From NCBI RefSeq assembly GCF_003355155.1, contig NZ_CP031320.1, forward strand, positions 4,331,367 to 4,395,366: a stretch of DNA of 64,000 nt, written 5' to 3'. Below are positions 16,396 through 24,509 of the stretch, one piece after another; within the stretch, counting starts at the first letter, position 1, and each line of letters begins with the position of its first letter. The translations under genes and the position numbers were made by a program. Source of the DNA: Streptomyces armeniacus. GTDB lineage: Bacteria > Actinomycetota > Actinomycetes > Streptomycetales > Streptomycetaceae. The notes beneath the pieces were generated by a model. That model was given only the letters and a program-made list of their open reading frames with translations, searched no databases and had not been told where the DNA came from.

Positions 16396-17177
16396 GGCTG
16401 AACCTCCTGTGGCGTGGGGGTGAGCAGCGGCAGCAGGTAGCGGATGCGGGTGTCGATCTCTGCTGCCGTGCGGACGAATGCGGGGTGGCCGACCGGGCCG
16501 GGGCTGGTGGCTGCTGCGGGGTCGGGGATGCTCCAGTGGACCAGCCGTGGCTGGTCGCCGAAGTCGGGGCAGACCTCCCGGACCTTGTCGCACAGGCTGA
16601 TCACGTAGTCGAACCGGCGGCCGAGCAGGGCGTCCAGGTGTCGTGGACGCTGCCCGGAGATGTCAATGCCGTGCTGTTCACGCAGGACCTGTACGGCGTC
16701 GGGGTGGATGCGGGGCTTGGGGTGGCTGCCGGCGCTGGCCACCTCGACGTGACCGTCGGTGCGGTGGCGTAGCAGTGCCTCGGCGATCGGGGAGCGGGCG
16801 CTGTTGCCGGTGCATGCGAACAGGACGGCGGGCCGTCTCGCCGGCGACGCCGACGACGAGGGCGACGGCAGGGCGGGGGCGAAACCCAGCGCCGGGTGCA
16901 GGGCGCTACCGGTGCGGGCGAGCGCGTCCGCGCTCTGCTGCAGGTCCAGGTGGTAGTAGCTGTCGCGGGCGTCGAAGCTGCTGCGGCGGGCGGTGACCAG
17001 CCCGCCGTCGCGGAGCAGCCGCAGATGGTAGGAGACCAGGTTCTGCGGCTGGCCGACCCGCTCCACCAGTTCACGAACCCGGTAGTCACTCGCGGCGAGT
17101 TCGGCCAGCAGCTTCCACCGCAGCGGGTGGGAGGCCAGCTGCACGAACGCCGGGGCAGCAGGATCCGAGGGCCTCAT
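16392..17177 (-). CDS. ArsR repressor fused to LMW-phosphatase-type arsenate reductase
   Basis: A 261-residue two-domain protein. Residues 8-95 form a winged-helix ArsR-like domain (VGQPQNLVSYHLRLLRDGGLV). A Ser/Pro linker follows, then an arsenate reductase/low-molecular-weight phosphatase domain with the P-loop CTGNSARS (Cys122-Arg128). The DPAAATSP loop supplies the acid and SLCDKVREVCPDF the redox cysteines. It may sense and reduce arsenate, or regulate through its own active site. The ATG at 17177 is chosen because an upstream ATG (17192) lies inside the palindromic operator. It is divergent from the APC permease and coupled to the VOC gene. Confidence 0.88.
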   Translation of the reverse strand: MRPSDPAAPAFVQLASHPLRWKLLAELAASDYRVRELVERVGQPQNLVSYHLRLLRDGGLVTARRSSFDARDSYYHLDLQQSADALARTGSALHPALGFAPALPSPSSSASPARRPAVLFACTGNSARSPIAEALLRHRTDGHVEVASAGSHPKPRIHPDAVQVLREQHGIDISGQRPRHLDALLGRRFDYVISLCDKVREVCPDFGDQPRLVHWSIPDPAAATSPGPVGHPAFVRTAAEIDTRIRYLLPLLTPTPQEVQP

Positions 17178-17187
17178 GCAGCCAGAA

Positions 17188-17209
17188 TACATCAAACCAA
17201 ATTGATGTA
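17188..17209. promoter_or_regulatory. ArsR-type operator, perfect 8-bp arms
   Basis: TACATCAA (17188-17195) and TTGATGTA (17202-17209) form a perfect inverted repeat with a 6-bp spacer. The site lies 10 bp before the ArsR-ArsC start and 50 bp before the divergent permease start. ATCAA/TTGAT arms are typical of ArsR/SmtB operators, so autoregulation and control of the permease are likely. Confidence 0.7.
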
Positions 17210-17259
17210 CCTTGCTGTCGGGAGCACTGACGCTCAATGCCGGAAGACGGAGGCACGTC

Positions 17260-18531
17260 ATGAGTCAGCCCGCCGAGACCCCGTCACCTCAGCTCCAGCG
17301 GCGGCTCGGCGTCGGCGACGCCGTCCTCATCGGACTGGGTTCGATGATCGGCGCGGGCATCTTCGCGGCACTCGCCCCGGCCGCCCGCGCGGCCGGCTCC
17401 GGGCTGCTGGCCGCTCTGGCGGTGGCCGCGGTGGTGGCGTACTGCAACGCCACCTCCTCCGCCCGGCTTGCCGCCCGCTACCCAGCCTCCGGCGGCACCT
17501 ACGTCTATGGCCGCGAACGCCTCGGCGACTTCTGGGGCTACCTGGCCGGCTGGGCCTTCGTGATCGGCAAGACGGCGTCCTGCGCGGCGATGGCGCTGAC
17601 CGTCGGCTCGTACGTGTGGCCCGGTCACGCCCACGCGGTGGCGGTCGCCGCGGTGGTGGCGATGACCGCCGTGAACTATGCCGGGATCCAGAAGTCCGCG
17701 TGGCTGACCCGGTCTGTCGTAGCCGTCGTACTGGCGGTGCTCGCGGTGGTCGTGGTCGTGAGCCTCACCTCGTCGACGGCGGACACCAGCCGGCTGGACG
17801 TCGGCTCGGACGCCACCGTCACCGGCGTACTGCGGGCGGCGGGTCTGCTGTTCTTCGCCTTCGCCGGGTACGCCCGCATCGCCACCCTCGGCGAGGAGGT
17901 CCGCGATCCCGCGCGCACCATCCCCCGCGCCGTCCCGCTCGCCCTCGGCCTGACCCTGGTCGTGTACGCGGCCGTGGCTCTCGCCGTCCTGATGGTGCTG
18001 GGCCCTCGCGGGCTGGGCGAGGCGGCCGCGCCGTTGTCGGATGCGGTACGGGCTGCGGGGGCGGACTGGCTGGCGCCCGTCGTGCGGGCCGGGGCGGCGG
18101 TCGCCGCGCTCGGGTCCCTGCTCGCGCTGATCCTGGGCGTCTCCCGCACCACCCTGGCGATGGCCCGTGACCGGCATCTGCCCCACGTCCTGGCCGCCGT
18201 TCATCCGCGCTTCCAGGTGCCGCACCGCGCTGAACTGCTGGTGGGTGCCGTCGTCGTGGTGCTCGCCGCCACCGCCGACGTACGTGGCGCGATCGGCTTC
18301 TCCTCGTTCGGCGTCCTGGTCTACTACGCCGTCGCCAACGCCTGCGCCTGGACGCTCACGCCGGAGGAGAACCGTCCGCCCCGCCTCGTCCCCGCGGTCG
18401 GCCTCGCCGGCTGCCTGGTGCTGGCCTTCACCCTGCCCGCCGACTCCGTCGCATCGGGAACCCTGGTCCTGGCCGCAGGCATCGCCGCCTACGGCATACG
18501 CCGGTCCATCAGCGCCCGCCCGGCGTCCTGA
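17260..18531 (+). CDS. APC-superfamily amino-acid/polyamine permease
   Basis: A 423-residue integral membrane permease with about 12 helices. The N-terminus has LGVGDAVLIGLGSMIGAGIFAALAP, the APC-family TM1 signature (GxGxIGAGIF), and YPASGGTYVYGRERLGDFWGYLAGW marks TM3. GGAGG precedes the ATG by seven bases. The gene is divergent from the ArsR-ArsC fusion and shares its operator region, so it may be arsenic-regulated. The substrate is unknown; related permeases move amino acids or amines. A role in arsenic handling (for example thiol precursor uptake) would be inference. Confidence 0.85.
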   Translation: MSQPAETPSPQLQRRLGVGDAVLIGLGSMIGAGIFAALAPAARAAGSGLLAALAVAAVVAYCNATSSARLAARYPASGGTYVYGRERLGDFWGYLAGWAFVIGKTASCAAMALTVGSYVWPGHAHAVAVAAVVAMTAVNYAGIQKSAWLTRSVVAVVLAVLAVVVVVSLTSSTADTSRLDVGSDATVTGVLRAAGLLFFAFAGYARIATLGEEVRDPARTIPRAVPLALGLTLVVYAAVALAVLMVLGPRGLGEAAAPLSDAVRAAGADWLAPVVRAGAAVAALGSLLALILGVSRTTLAMARDRHLPHVLAAVHPRFQVPHRAELLVGAVVVVLAATADVRGAIGFSSFGVLVYYAVANACAWTLTPEENRPPRLVPAVGLAGCLVLAFTLPADSVASGTLVLAAGIAAYGIRRSISARPAS

Positions 18532-18608
18532 GCCGCTCACCTGCACGAGCGGGGTGCCGACCCGAACTCACATGTCCGGGCCGGCCGTCGACGTAGGTCC
18601 GGCCGTGC

Positions 18609-19007
18609 TTATGAGGTGGACTCGAACTCCCGCTCGCGATCGAAGCGGTCGGCGGTCCGCTCAACGCGTCGTGAGCGGGCGAGAGCGCGCCAGCCGATGA
18701 CCATGGCGATCAGCCCCAAGGGAATGGCCACGACGGCGCCCACCATCCCGTTGCCGGTGCCGGGGCCACCACTGGAGGTGGCCAGATGCAGCGCCGCGAG
18801 GGCCGCCCCGAACAGGCCCGCCGCCATGGCCGACATGGCGGCGGTGCGTGCGTTGCCGAGGCTGATACGGCCACCGGGGCGGGCCAGGGCCAGACAGCCA
18901 ATGGCCACGGCGATCAGCCCCACCCCGAGGGCCAGGTTGGCCCCCGTCCGCCCGTCGCCTACGACTCCGCCCTCGGCGGCCACCGTCAGGACATCTGTTG
19001 CGCTCAT
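18609..19007 (-). CDS. DUF6223-like small membrane protein
   Basis: A 132-residue protein with four hydrophobic segments separated by short loops: ANLALGVGLIAVAIGCLALA, AMSAMAAGLFGAALAALHLA, then GAVVAIPLGLIAMVIGWRALA. The tail is charged. The layout matches the streptomycete DUF6223 family, whose function is unknown. The ATG is preceded by GGAGGAGAACGGC, a strong ribosome site. It is divergent from the histidine kinase gene with 231 bp between; it could be a target of that two-component system, though no shared motif proves this. Confidence 0.8.
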   Translation of the reverse strand: MSATDVLTVAAEGGVVGDGRTGANLALGVGLIAVAIGCLALARPGGRISLGNARTAAMSAMAAGLFGAALAALHLATSSGGPGTGNGMVGAVVAIPLGLIAMVIGWRALARSRRVERTADRFDREREFESTS

Positions 19008-19238
19008 GCCGTTCTCCTCCTTCGTGCGTGGCGGCTTCCGCGGTTTCGCCGTGCCTTGAGCGTGCCTGGCCACCGCCCTGCTGGTCGTCCGGCGGGTGCG
19101 GTCTCTTCGGGCTGCCACCGACATGGCAGTCGACTGCTGCGCATGCGGCAGACGGCGGGCAAGTACCACGGGTGCGGTAGCCGGCCGCTCGTCCGCGGGC
19201 GGGACTCGCCCGCAGCGACGTCCGGCTAGGGTGCGCGC

Positions 19239-20366
19239 ATGGACACAAGGCGTTTTCGTGTCCCGGCCGGCGCCATGGACTGGGTGATGGCCGTCAGCGT
19301 GGCGGCACTGCTGCTGGGAACCGGAATGTCCGGGCAGCACCCGGACGGGGAGCGCGAGTTGTTCGGCGCCGTGCTGCTGGCGGCCGGAGGTCTGGCGCTG
19401 GTGGCACGTCGTAGAGCTCCGATCGCCGTGCTGGCTGTCACCGGCCTGTGCGCGGTGGGGTACGAGGCCGCGGGCTTCGAAGTGCTCGCCGTCTCGTACC
19501 TGGTCGCGGTGTACGGCGCCGTGCGGGCCGGGCACCGCGCCCAGACGATGGCGGCATCCGTGTTGCTCCTCGTCGTCCTGCCTCTCACGGCGCTGGTCTT
19601 CCGTGACGGGCCGGCGCGCGAGGCGTTCGCGCAGGCCCGGGACGTGCTGGAAATCGCCTGGCTGATCGCCGCCTTCGCCGCCGGGGAAGCGCTGCGGCAG
19701 GCCGAGCGGCGGGCGGACGATGCCGAGCGCACCCGGGAGGAGACCGCTCGGCGCCGCGCCGACGAGGAGCGGCTGCACATCGCGCGGGAGCTGCACGATT
19801 CCCTCACCCACCAGATTTCGATCATCAAGGTGCAGTCCGAGGTCGCCGTCCACGTCGCTCGCAGGCGCGGTGAGCAGGTGCCCGAGACGTTGCTGGCGAT
19901 CCAGACGGCCGGCCGGGAGGCGACCCGGGAGCTGCGCGCGACTCTGGAGGCGCTGCGCGACGACGACACGACCCCGCCGCAGAGCCTCGAGCACGTACCG
20001 GAACTGGTGGAGCGCGCCCGTTCCATGGGGCTGCACGCGACGCTGACGATCGAAGGGCAACGGCACGACGTACCTGCCGCGGTGGGCCGGACCGCCTATC
20101 GCATCGTCCAGGAGGCGCTGACCAACACCGCCCGGCACGCCTGTGCCACCACCGCGGCGGTCCGGATCGCATACCGGCCAGACGCGCTGTCCATCCAGGT
20201 GGACGACGACGGCAAGGCCACCCCCGATGACGCCCCGGCCCCCGGCCTCGGGCTGCTCGGCATGCGCGAACGCGTCACCGCCCTCGGGGGCCGACTGAAC
20301 GCGCAGCCGCGCACCGAGCACGGTTTCACCGTCCAGGCCGAACTCCCCGTGGAACGAGCATCATGA
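19239..20366 (+). CDS. NarL/DesK-type sensor histidine kinase
   Basis: A 375-residue kinase with four or five N-terminal membrane helices (about residues 9-150) and no large extracellular domain. A HisKA_3 dimerization domain follows with phospho-acceptor His186 (ARELHDSLTHQ), then a HATPase_c domain (GLGLLGMRERV as the G-box). It probably senses a membrane or lipid signal and phosphorylates the response regulator encoded next, whose ATG overlaps its stop (ATGA). A TAGGGT -10-like box 8 bases before the ATG suggests a leaderless transcript. The signal is unknown. Confidence 0.92.
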   Translation: MDTRRFRVPAGAMDWVMAVSVAALLLGTGMSGQHPDGERELFGAVLLAAGGLALVARRRAPIAVLAVTGLCAVGYEAAGFEVLAVSYLVAVYGAVRAGHRAQTMAASVLLLVVLPLTALVFRDGPAREAFAQARDVLEIAWLIAAFAAGEALRQAERRADDAERTREETARRRADEERLHIARELHDSLTHQISIIKVQSEVAVHVARRRGEQVPETLLAIQTAGREATRELRATLEALRDDDTTPPQSLEHVPELVERARSMGLHATLTIEGQRHDVPAAVGRTAYRIVQEALTNTARHACATTAAVRIAYRPDALSIQVDDDGKATPDDAPAPGLGLLGMRERVTALGGRLNAQPRTEHGFTVQAELPVERAS

Positions 20367-21022
20367 TCCGTGTCCTGCTGGTCGACGACCAGCCGCTCAT
20401 CCGCAGCGGCTTCCGCGCACTGCTCGACCTCGAAGACGACATCGAGGTGGTGGCCGAGGCCGCCGACGGCGAAGAAGGTGTGGCGCTCGTCAGGGAGCAT
20501 CTGCCCGACGTCGCGCTCATCGACATCCAGATGCCGGTCATGGACGGCATCGAGGCGACCCGGCGCATCGCCGCGGACCCGGCTCTGGCCAGCGTGCACG
20601 TCGTCATGCTGACCAACTACGGCATGGACGAGTACGTGTTCGAAGTGCTGCGCGCCGGCGCCGCCGGGTTCCTGGTCAAGGACATCGTGCCGGAGGACCT
20701 CCTGCACGCCGTACGGGTGGCCGCCCGCGGCGACGCTCTGCTCGCCCCGTCCCTCACCCGCAAGCTCATCAACCGGTACGTCACCCAGCCGCCCCCCGCC
20801 TCCAGTGCCGCGCTCGAGGAGCTGACCAGCCGCGAACGCGAAGCGGTCGCCCTGGTCGCACAAGGCCTGTCCAACGACCAGATCGCCGACCACATGGTGA
20901 TCAGCCCGATGACCGCGAAGACCCACATCAACCGGGCCATGACCAAACTCCATGCCCGCGACCGGGCCCAGCTCGTAGTTCTCGCCTACGCATCCGGCCT
21001 GGTCGCCCCGCGCAACGGCTGA
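20363..21022 (+). CDS. NarL/FixJ-family response regulator
   Basis: A 219-residue response regulator. The receiver domain is residues 1-120 with phospho-acceptor Asp54 (ALIDIQMPVMDG), acidic pocket DD at 8-9, Thr/Lys switch residues (MLTNYG, LVKD), and a C-terminal LuxR-type HTH (ELTSREREAVALVAQGLSNDQIADHMVISPMTAKTHINRAMTKL). It overlaps the kinase stop by four bases, so both are made together. Direct targets are unknown; the divergent DUF6223 gene is the nearest candidate. Confidence 0.93.
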   Translation: MIRVLLVDDQPLIRSGFRALLDLEDDIEVVAEAADGEEGVALVREHLPDVALIDIQMPVMDGIEATRRIAADPALASVHVVMLTNYGMDEYVFEVLRAGAAGFLVKDIVPEDLLHAVRVAARGDALLAPSLTRKLINRYVTQPPPASSAALEELTSREREAVALVAQGLSNDQIADHMVISPMTAKTHINRAMTKLHARDRAQLVVLAYASGLVAPRNG

Positions 21023-21162
21023 CAGCCGACAGTGGTTGCCGACTTCGCGGTGGACGTCCCGACCATGCCCCGGCCACATCACCGCCACGGTGCTCGCCGC
21101 CTTCACGCCCCGTACCGTGATCTCCGGGTACGGCGGTCAGGCGGCCCATAGTCCATGATTTT

Positions 21163-21172
21163 CTGAATTCAG
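21163..21172. promoter_or_regulatory. Candidate ArsR operator, palindrome CTGAATTCAG
   Basis: A perfect 10-bp palindrome in an AT-rich island lies 16 bp before the ATG of the ArsR-type gene at 21189. The flanks ATGAT (left) and TGCAT (right) are loosely symmetrical. It is the only dyad in this intergenic region and sits where autorepression is expected. Confidence 0.5.
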
Positions 21173-21188
21173 GATTGCATGTATCATC

Positions 21189-21530
21189 ATGCGGGTGCTG
21201 ACTCTCGCCACGGACATCGACGCTCTGGCCCGTTTCGGCCGGGCGCTCGCCGACCCCATCCGCTGCCGGATCCTCCTCGCCCTGCGCGACAAACCGACCC
21301 ACCCAGCGGACCTCGCCGACCAGCTGGGCATTACGCGCACCCGCCTCTCGAACCATCTGGCCTGCCTGCGCGACTGCGGCCTCGTCGTCGCCGTACCGCA
21401 GGGGCGGCGCTTGCGGTACGAACTCGCCGACGCCCGCCTCGGACACGCTCTGGACGACCTGCGCAACGCAGTCGTCGCGGTGGAGGCCGACCGCACCTGC
21501 CCTGAGGCCGACGAGAAGGGATGCTGCTGA
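21189..21530 (+). CDS. ArsR/SmtB-family metalloregulator of the efflux operon
   Basis: A 113-residue winged-helix repressor: ALADPIRCRILLALRDKPTHPADLADQLGITRTRLSNHLACLRDCGLV. Candidate metal ligands are the cysteines in IRC and LACLRDC plus the C-terminal CPEADEKGCC, similar in spirit to CmtR/CadC sites for Cd, Pb or Zn. It is the first of three overlapping genes (next: CDF exporter, TGATG overlap), so it probably represses its own operon and releases it on metal binding. The metal cannot be decided from sequence. Confidence 0.9.
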   Translation: MRVLTLATDIDALARFGRALADPIRCRILLALRDKPTHPADLADQLGITRTRLSNHLACLRDCGLVVAVPQGRRLRYELADARLGHALDDLRNAVVAVEADRTCPEADEKGCC

Positions 21531-22282
21531 TGGCAGCCGTGCAGCTCGGCCCCTCCCCAGTTCGCAGGGAGGTGCTCACGCGGCGCGTGCGCTACCTGGT
21601 CGCGGCGACGATCACGTACAACGTCATCGAAGCGGTCGTCGCCATCACCGCCGGCTCGCTCGCGTCCTCCACCGCACTGATCGGCTTCGGACTCGACTCG
21701 GTCATAGAAGTCTCCTCCGCGGCCGCCGTGGCGTGGCAGTTCTCCGCCAGCGACCATGACATACAAGACGCCCGCGAGAAGAGGGCGTTGCGGATCATCG
21801 CCTGCTCCTTCTTCGCGCTCGCCGCCTACGTCACATTCGATGCCGTCCGGTCGCTGACCCAGAGCGGAGAGGCGGACACGTCGCTGCCGGGGATCGTCCT
21901 CGCCGCGCTGTCCCTGGCCGTCATGCCGTTCCTGTCAGCCGCCCAGCGCCGCGCGGGGAGGGAGCTGGGCTCGGCCTCCGCCGTCGCCGACTCCAAGCAG
22001 ACCCTGCTGTGCACCTACCTCTCCGGCGTTCTGCTGGTCGGTCTCGTCGCCAACGCCGCCCTCGGCTGGTCCTGGGCCGATCCGCTCGCCGCCCTGGTCA
22101 TAGCGGCCGTGGCCCTCAAGGAGGGCCGCGAAGCCTGGCGCGGAGAGAACTGCTGCGCCGTGCCGCCCACGGCCACCGTGCAGAAACGCGCGCCAGACGG
22201 CGAAGACGCATGCGGTTGCCGCCCCGGCTGTTCGTGCTGCGCCCCGGACCGGGCCGAGTCAGCGGAACCGACTGCCCGATGA
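21530..22282 (+). CDS. Cation diffusion facilitator-type metal exporter
   Basis: A 250-residue transporter with six hydrophobic segments. YNVIEAVVAITAGSLASSTALIGFGLDSVIEVSSA covers TM1-TM2 with the CDF-like Asp in FGLDSVIE, and GWSWADPLAALVIAAVALKEG is TM6 with the second Asp site. The usual cytoplasmic domain is replaced by a short Cys-rich tail (GCRPGCSCC), likely a metal-binding end. The ATG at 21530 is used since AAGGG is correctly spaced to it; an ATG three codons earlier has no ribosome site. It probably exports Zn, Cd or Co under ArsR control. Confidence 0.87.
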   Translation: MAAVQLGPSPVRREVLTRRVRYLVAATITYNVIEAVVAITAGSLASSTALIGFGLDSVIEVSSAAAVAWQFSASDHDIQDAREKRALRIIACSFFALAAYVTFDAVRSLTQSGEADTSLPGIVLAALSLAVMPFLSAAQRRAGRELGSASAVADSKQTLLCTYLSGVLLVGLVANAALGWSWADPLAALVIAAVALKEGREAWRGENCCAVPPTATVQKRAPDGEDACGCRPGCSCCAPDRAESAEPTAR

Positions 22283-22902
22283 CCGCCTCCGCATGGGCCT
22301 GGTCCGCACTGGCCCTGTTCGCGGTGTGGGCGACAGCCGCCTTCGGCCTCCGAGCCGTGCTGCAGCGCCGCCGCACCGGCGATTCTGGATTCCGCGGCAT
22401 CTCCGGAGCGCCGGGTTCTGCCGCCTGGTGGGCCGGGGTGCTCTTCGTCCTGGCCCTCCTCGGCGGAGCCGCGGCTCCACTCGCCGCGCTCGGGGGCATG
22501 CCCCACGTACCCGGCGGCGAATCGCTGCTGGTTCACGCCCTGGGCGGCGTTGTCGCCCTGCTCGGCGCCACCGCGACGCTCCTCTCGCAGAACACGATGG
22601 GCGCGTCCTGGCGAGTCGGGGTCGACGACGCGGAGCGCACCGACCTGGTCACCGGCGGAGTATTCGGCTACGTACGCAATCCGGTATTCACCGCCATGAT
22701 CGGCACTGCCGCCGGGCTCTCCCTGATGGTGCTCAACCTGATCGCGGTGGCATCCCTGGCCCTCCTGCTGGCCGCAGTCGAGATGCAGGTGCGTGTAGTC
22801 GAGGAGCCCTACCTCGCAGGCGTGCACGGCAGCTCGTACGCGGATTACGCCGGCCGAACCGGACGCTTCGTCCCTGGCGTCGGGCAGGGGCACCGCTCCT
22901 AG
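22279..22902 (+). CDS. Isoprenylcysteine carboxylmethyltransferase-like (ICMT/PEMT family) membrane protein
   Basis: A 207-residue membrane protein with five hydrophobic segments. The C-terminal half carries the family signature GVFGYVRNPVFTAMIGTAAGLSLM and VEEPYLAGVHGSSYADYAGRTGRFVPG (SAM-dependent methyltransferase-type motif R-NP and YxxY/GRF). Homologs methylate lipids or prenyl-cysteines, but many bacterial members have no assigned substrate. The ATG overlaps the CDF stop (ATGA), making it the last gene of the ArsR-CDF operon. A membrane-modifying role in metal stress is possible but speculative. Confidence 0.82.
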   Translation: MTASAWAWSALALFAVWATAAFGLRAVLQRRRTGDSGFRGISGAPGSAAWWAGVLFVLALLGGAAAPLAALGGMPHVPGGESLLVHALGGVVALLGATATLLSQNTMGASWRVGVDDAERTDLVTGGVFGYVRNPVFTAMIGTAAGLSLMVLNLIAVASLALLLAAVEMQVRVVEEPYLAGVHGSSYADYAGRTGRFVPGVGQGHRS

Positions 22903-23075
22903 CCCGGCGCGAGCGTCTCGTCATTTCACTGGCTCGTCGTCGGATCGATCAGGTGACCAGGGCGCCCGGTGTCGTACGCCGCGTTCACGGCTCCCCTGCC
23001 CTGGTGTCGGGACGCTCGGGTCGGGGAGCACGCTCTGCCCCCGGCGCGTTCCGGGCACGGTGACCGAGCTGCAGG

Positions 23076-23411
23076 TCAGTGTCCGCGGGGCGCGTACATG
23101 ATCACGGCCATCCCCGTGAGGCAGACGAGGGCGCCGACGATGTCGTACCGGTCGGGCCGGTAGCCGTCGGCGACCATGCCCCAGGCGATCGACCCGGCTA
23201 CGAAGATTCCGCCGTACGCGGCGAGGATACGACCGAAGTTGTCATCGCTTTGGAAGGTGGCGACCACGCCGTACAGCCCCAGTGCGACAGCGCCCGCCCC
23301 GATCCAGATCCAGCCCTTGTGCTCCCGAATGCCCTGCCAGACCAGCCAGGCGCCGCCGATCTCGAACAACGCGGCGACGACGAACAGGGCAACAGAGCGC
23401 AGGACGGTCAT
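23076..23411 (-). CDS. YnfA/UPF0060-family small membrane protein
   Basis: A 111-residue protein with four membrane helices: [68 protein letters not shown] and [27 protein letters not shown]. The EIGGA.L.W motif and the YGGIF..GS..WG..VDG-like segment identify UPF0060, related to SMR-type transporters. No substrate is established. It sits alone between the CDF operon and the MerR pair. Confidence 0.92.
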   Translation of the reverse strand: MTVLRSVALFVVAALFEIGGAWLVWQGIREHKGWIWIGAGAVALGLYGVVATFQSDDNFGRILAAYGGIFVAGSIAWGMVADGYRPDRYDIVGALVCLTGMAVIMYAPRGH

Positions 23412-23499
23412 GTTCAGGGAGCCTAACGACGGCTCCTGCCGGTGATGTGGGGCGGTTCACATGGCGTCTCGCAGCCGCACCCGCTCAGCCCGGATTCGC

Positions 23500-23952
23500 T
23501 CATTCGCTGGGGCCGGGAGCGGGCTGCCCGTCCGCGGCGAGTTCGGCGAACGGCAGGGGACAGCATGAGCTTGCCGCGCACGCGGCGAGGTCGTCGCATC
23601 CGGCCTCGACGGCGGCAGCCAAGGTGGCGCGGATCGTGGTCAGGTCGGCGATCTTCGCGTCGACCTCCGTGAGCTTGACCCCAGCCCGTTCTCGCAGACC
23701 TGAGACGGGGCGGCCGTGCCGGTGGCGTCCGGCCTCCATGAGTTCGGCCACCTCCCCCAGCGTGAACCCCAGGCGCTGCGCCGCCTTGATGACGCGCAGG
23801 GCGGTCACCGCCTCCTCGCCGTAGAGCCGCTGCCCACCGGGACTGCGTTCGGGCTCGGCGAGCAGTCCGCGCCGTTCGTAGTAGCGCAACGTCTGAACGT
23901 TCACACCTGCCGCGTCCGCGACTTCCCCGGTGCGCAGGCCCGTTGCCTTCAT
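23500..23952 (-). CDS. MerR-family metal-responsive regulator
   Basis: A 150-residue MerR protein: HTH LRTGEVADAAGVNVQTLRYYERRGLLAEPERSPGGQRLYGEEAVTALRVIKAAQRLGFTLGEVAELME, a coiled-coil dimerization helix, then a metal loop CDDLAACAASSCCP. The loop resembles ZntR/MerR-type metal loops but lacks the mid-helix Cys clearly seen in mercury MerR, so the metal may not be mercury. It overlaps the upstream small Cys-Cys gene by four bases (ATGA). The 18-bp palindrome at 24351 is its likely operator, giving an autoregulated operon. Confidence 0.9.
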   Translation of the reverse strand: MKATGLRTGEVADAAGVNVQTLRYYERRGLLAEPERSPGGQRLYGEEAVTALRVIKAAQRLGFTLGEVAELMEAGRHRHGRPVSGLRERAGVKLTEVDAKIADLTTIRATLAAAVEAGCDDLAACAASSCCPLPFAELAADGQPAPGPSE

Positions 23953-24284
23953 GGCCGCTCCCGCCCCGTGGCCAGGGCCAACCGCTCCTGCAGGGCGTCC
24001 AGTACGGCCTGGTGCGGCTCGTCGACCGTGACGGACAGCCGTAGCCTGTCCGCATCGACGACCAGCGAGAACGTGAAGAACGAGCAGCAGCCGCTCTCGC
24101 GGTCCACCAGGTCGCGTACGGTCTCCGCCACCCCTGGCCCGCCGCGGAGCACCAGTTGCAGGCGCATCCGGTCGGGCCGGGTCCACTCGCACAGCCGTTC
24201 ACGGAACAGCACGTCGAATTCCGCGACCCGCAACGGCTGCTCCGTCGTGGGCAGCGTGCAGGACTGAGGCACCCAGGTCGTCAT
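23949..24284 (-). CDS. Unknown 111-residue protein with RESGCCSFF motif
   Basis: A soluble 111-residue protein without signal or membrane segment. A long alpha/beta N-terminal half (PLRVAEFDVLFRERLCEWTRPDRMRLQLVL) is followed by VRDLVDRESGCCSFFTFSLVVDADRLRLSVTVDEPHQAVLDAL. The adjacent cysteines of GCCSFF and two further cysteines suggest a thiol metal site, perhaps a metal carrier or co-sensor. It is translated just before, and coupled to, MerR, and its start is 66 bp from the 18-bp palindrome. Homologs beside merR-like genes occur in actinobacteria, but no function is known to me. Confidence 0.7.
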   Translation of the reverse strand: MTTWVPQSCTLPTTEQPLRVAEFDVLFRERLCEWTRPDRMRLQLVLRGGPGVAETVRDLVDRESGCCSFFTFSLVVDADRLRLSVTVDEPHQAVLDALQERLALATGRERP

Positions 24285-24350
24285 CGTGACCCTCCTGTCG
24301 GCGCTCCCCCGCTACAGCGCGGGGGAAGGACGTCTCCCCCGCACCGTAAA

Positions 24351-24368
24351 CCTGTACCTAGGTACAGG
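24351..24368. promoter_or_regulatory. MerR-type operator/promoter, 18-bp palindrome
   Basis: CCTGTACCTAGGTACAGG is a perfect 18-bp palindrome. Reading leftward it lies between TTGCAT (-35-like) and TTTACG (-10-like), the stretched spacer with central dyad typical of MerR-controlled promoters. Transcription would run leftward into the Cys-Cys protein and MerR genes. Confidence 0.75.
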
Positions 24369-24419
24369 ATGCAAGCCGGTTACACAGGCAGCCGCCCGCG
24401 CTGGGCCCGTACGGGAGGT

Positions 24420-24509
24420 CAGCGACGCGCGGGCGGTGCAGAGCGCGGCGGCATGGCCAGCGGGTCCCGAACCGATGATGATCACGTTGCGGACGTCGGC
24501 TGCGGTCAC
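24420..24509 (-). pseudogene. Thioredoxin reductase (trxB/arsT-type) 5' remnant
   Basis: The reading frame begins GTG and gives VRNVIIIGSGPAGHAAALCTARASL, the FAD-binding Rossmann start of thioredoxin reductase (GxGxxG). It then loses family similarity within about 30 codons and stops by 24312. The GTG overlaps the arsC stop, the usual arsC-trxB order in streptomycete arsenic operons. This shows that a complete reductase was once here and most was deleted, possibly when the MerR module inserted. The remaining piece cannot be functional. Confidence 0.75.

Noticed and set aside
23500..23952. Mercury-type MerR (merR of a mer operon)
   Set aside because: No merA, merT or merB nearby, and the cysteine pattern resembles ZntR-like loops more than the mercury triad.
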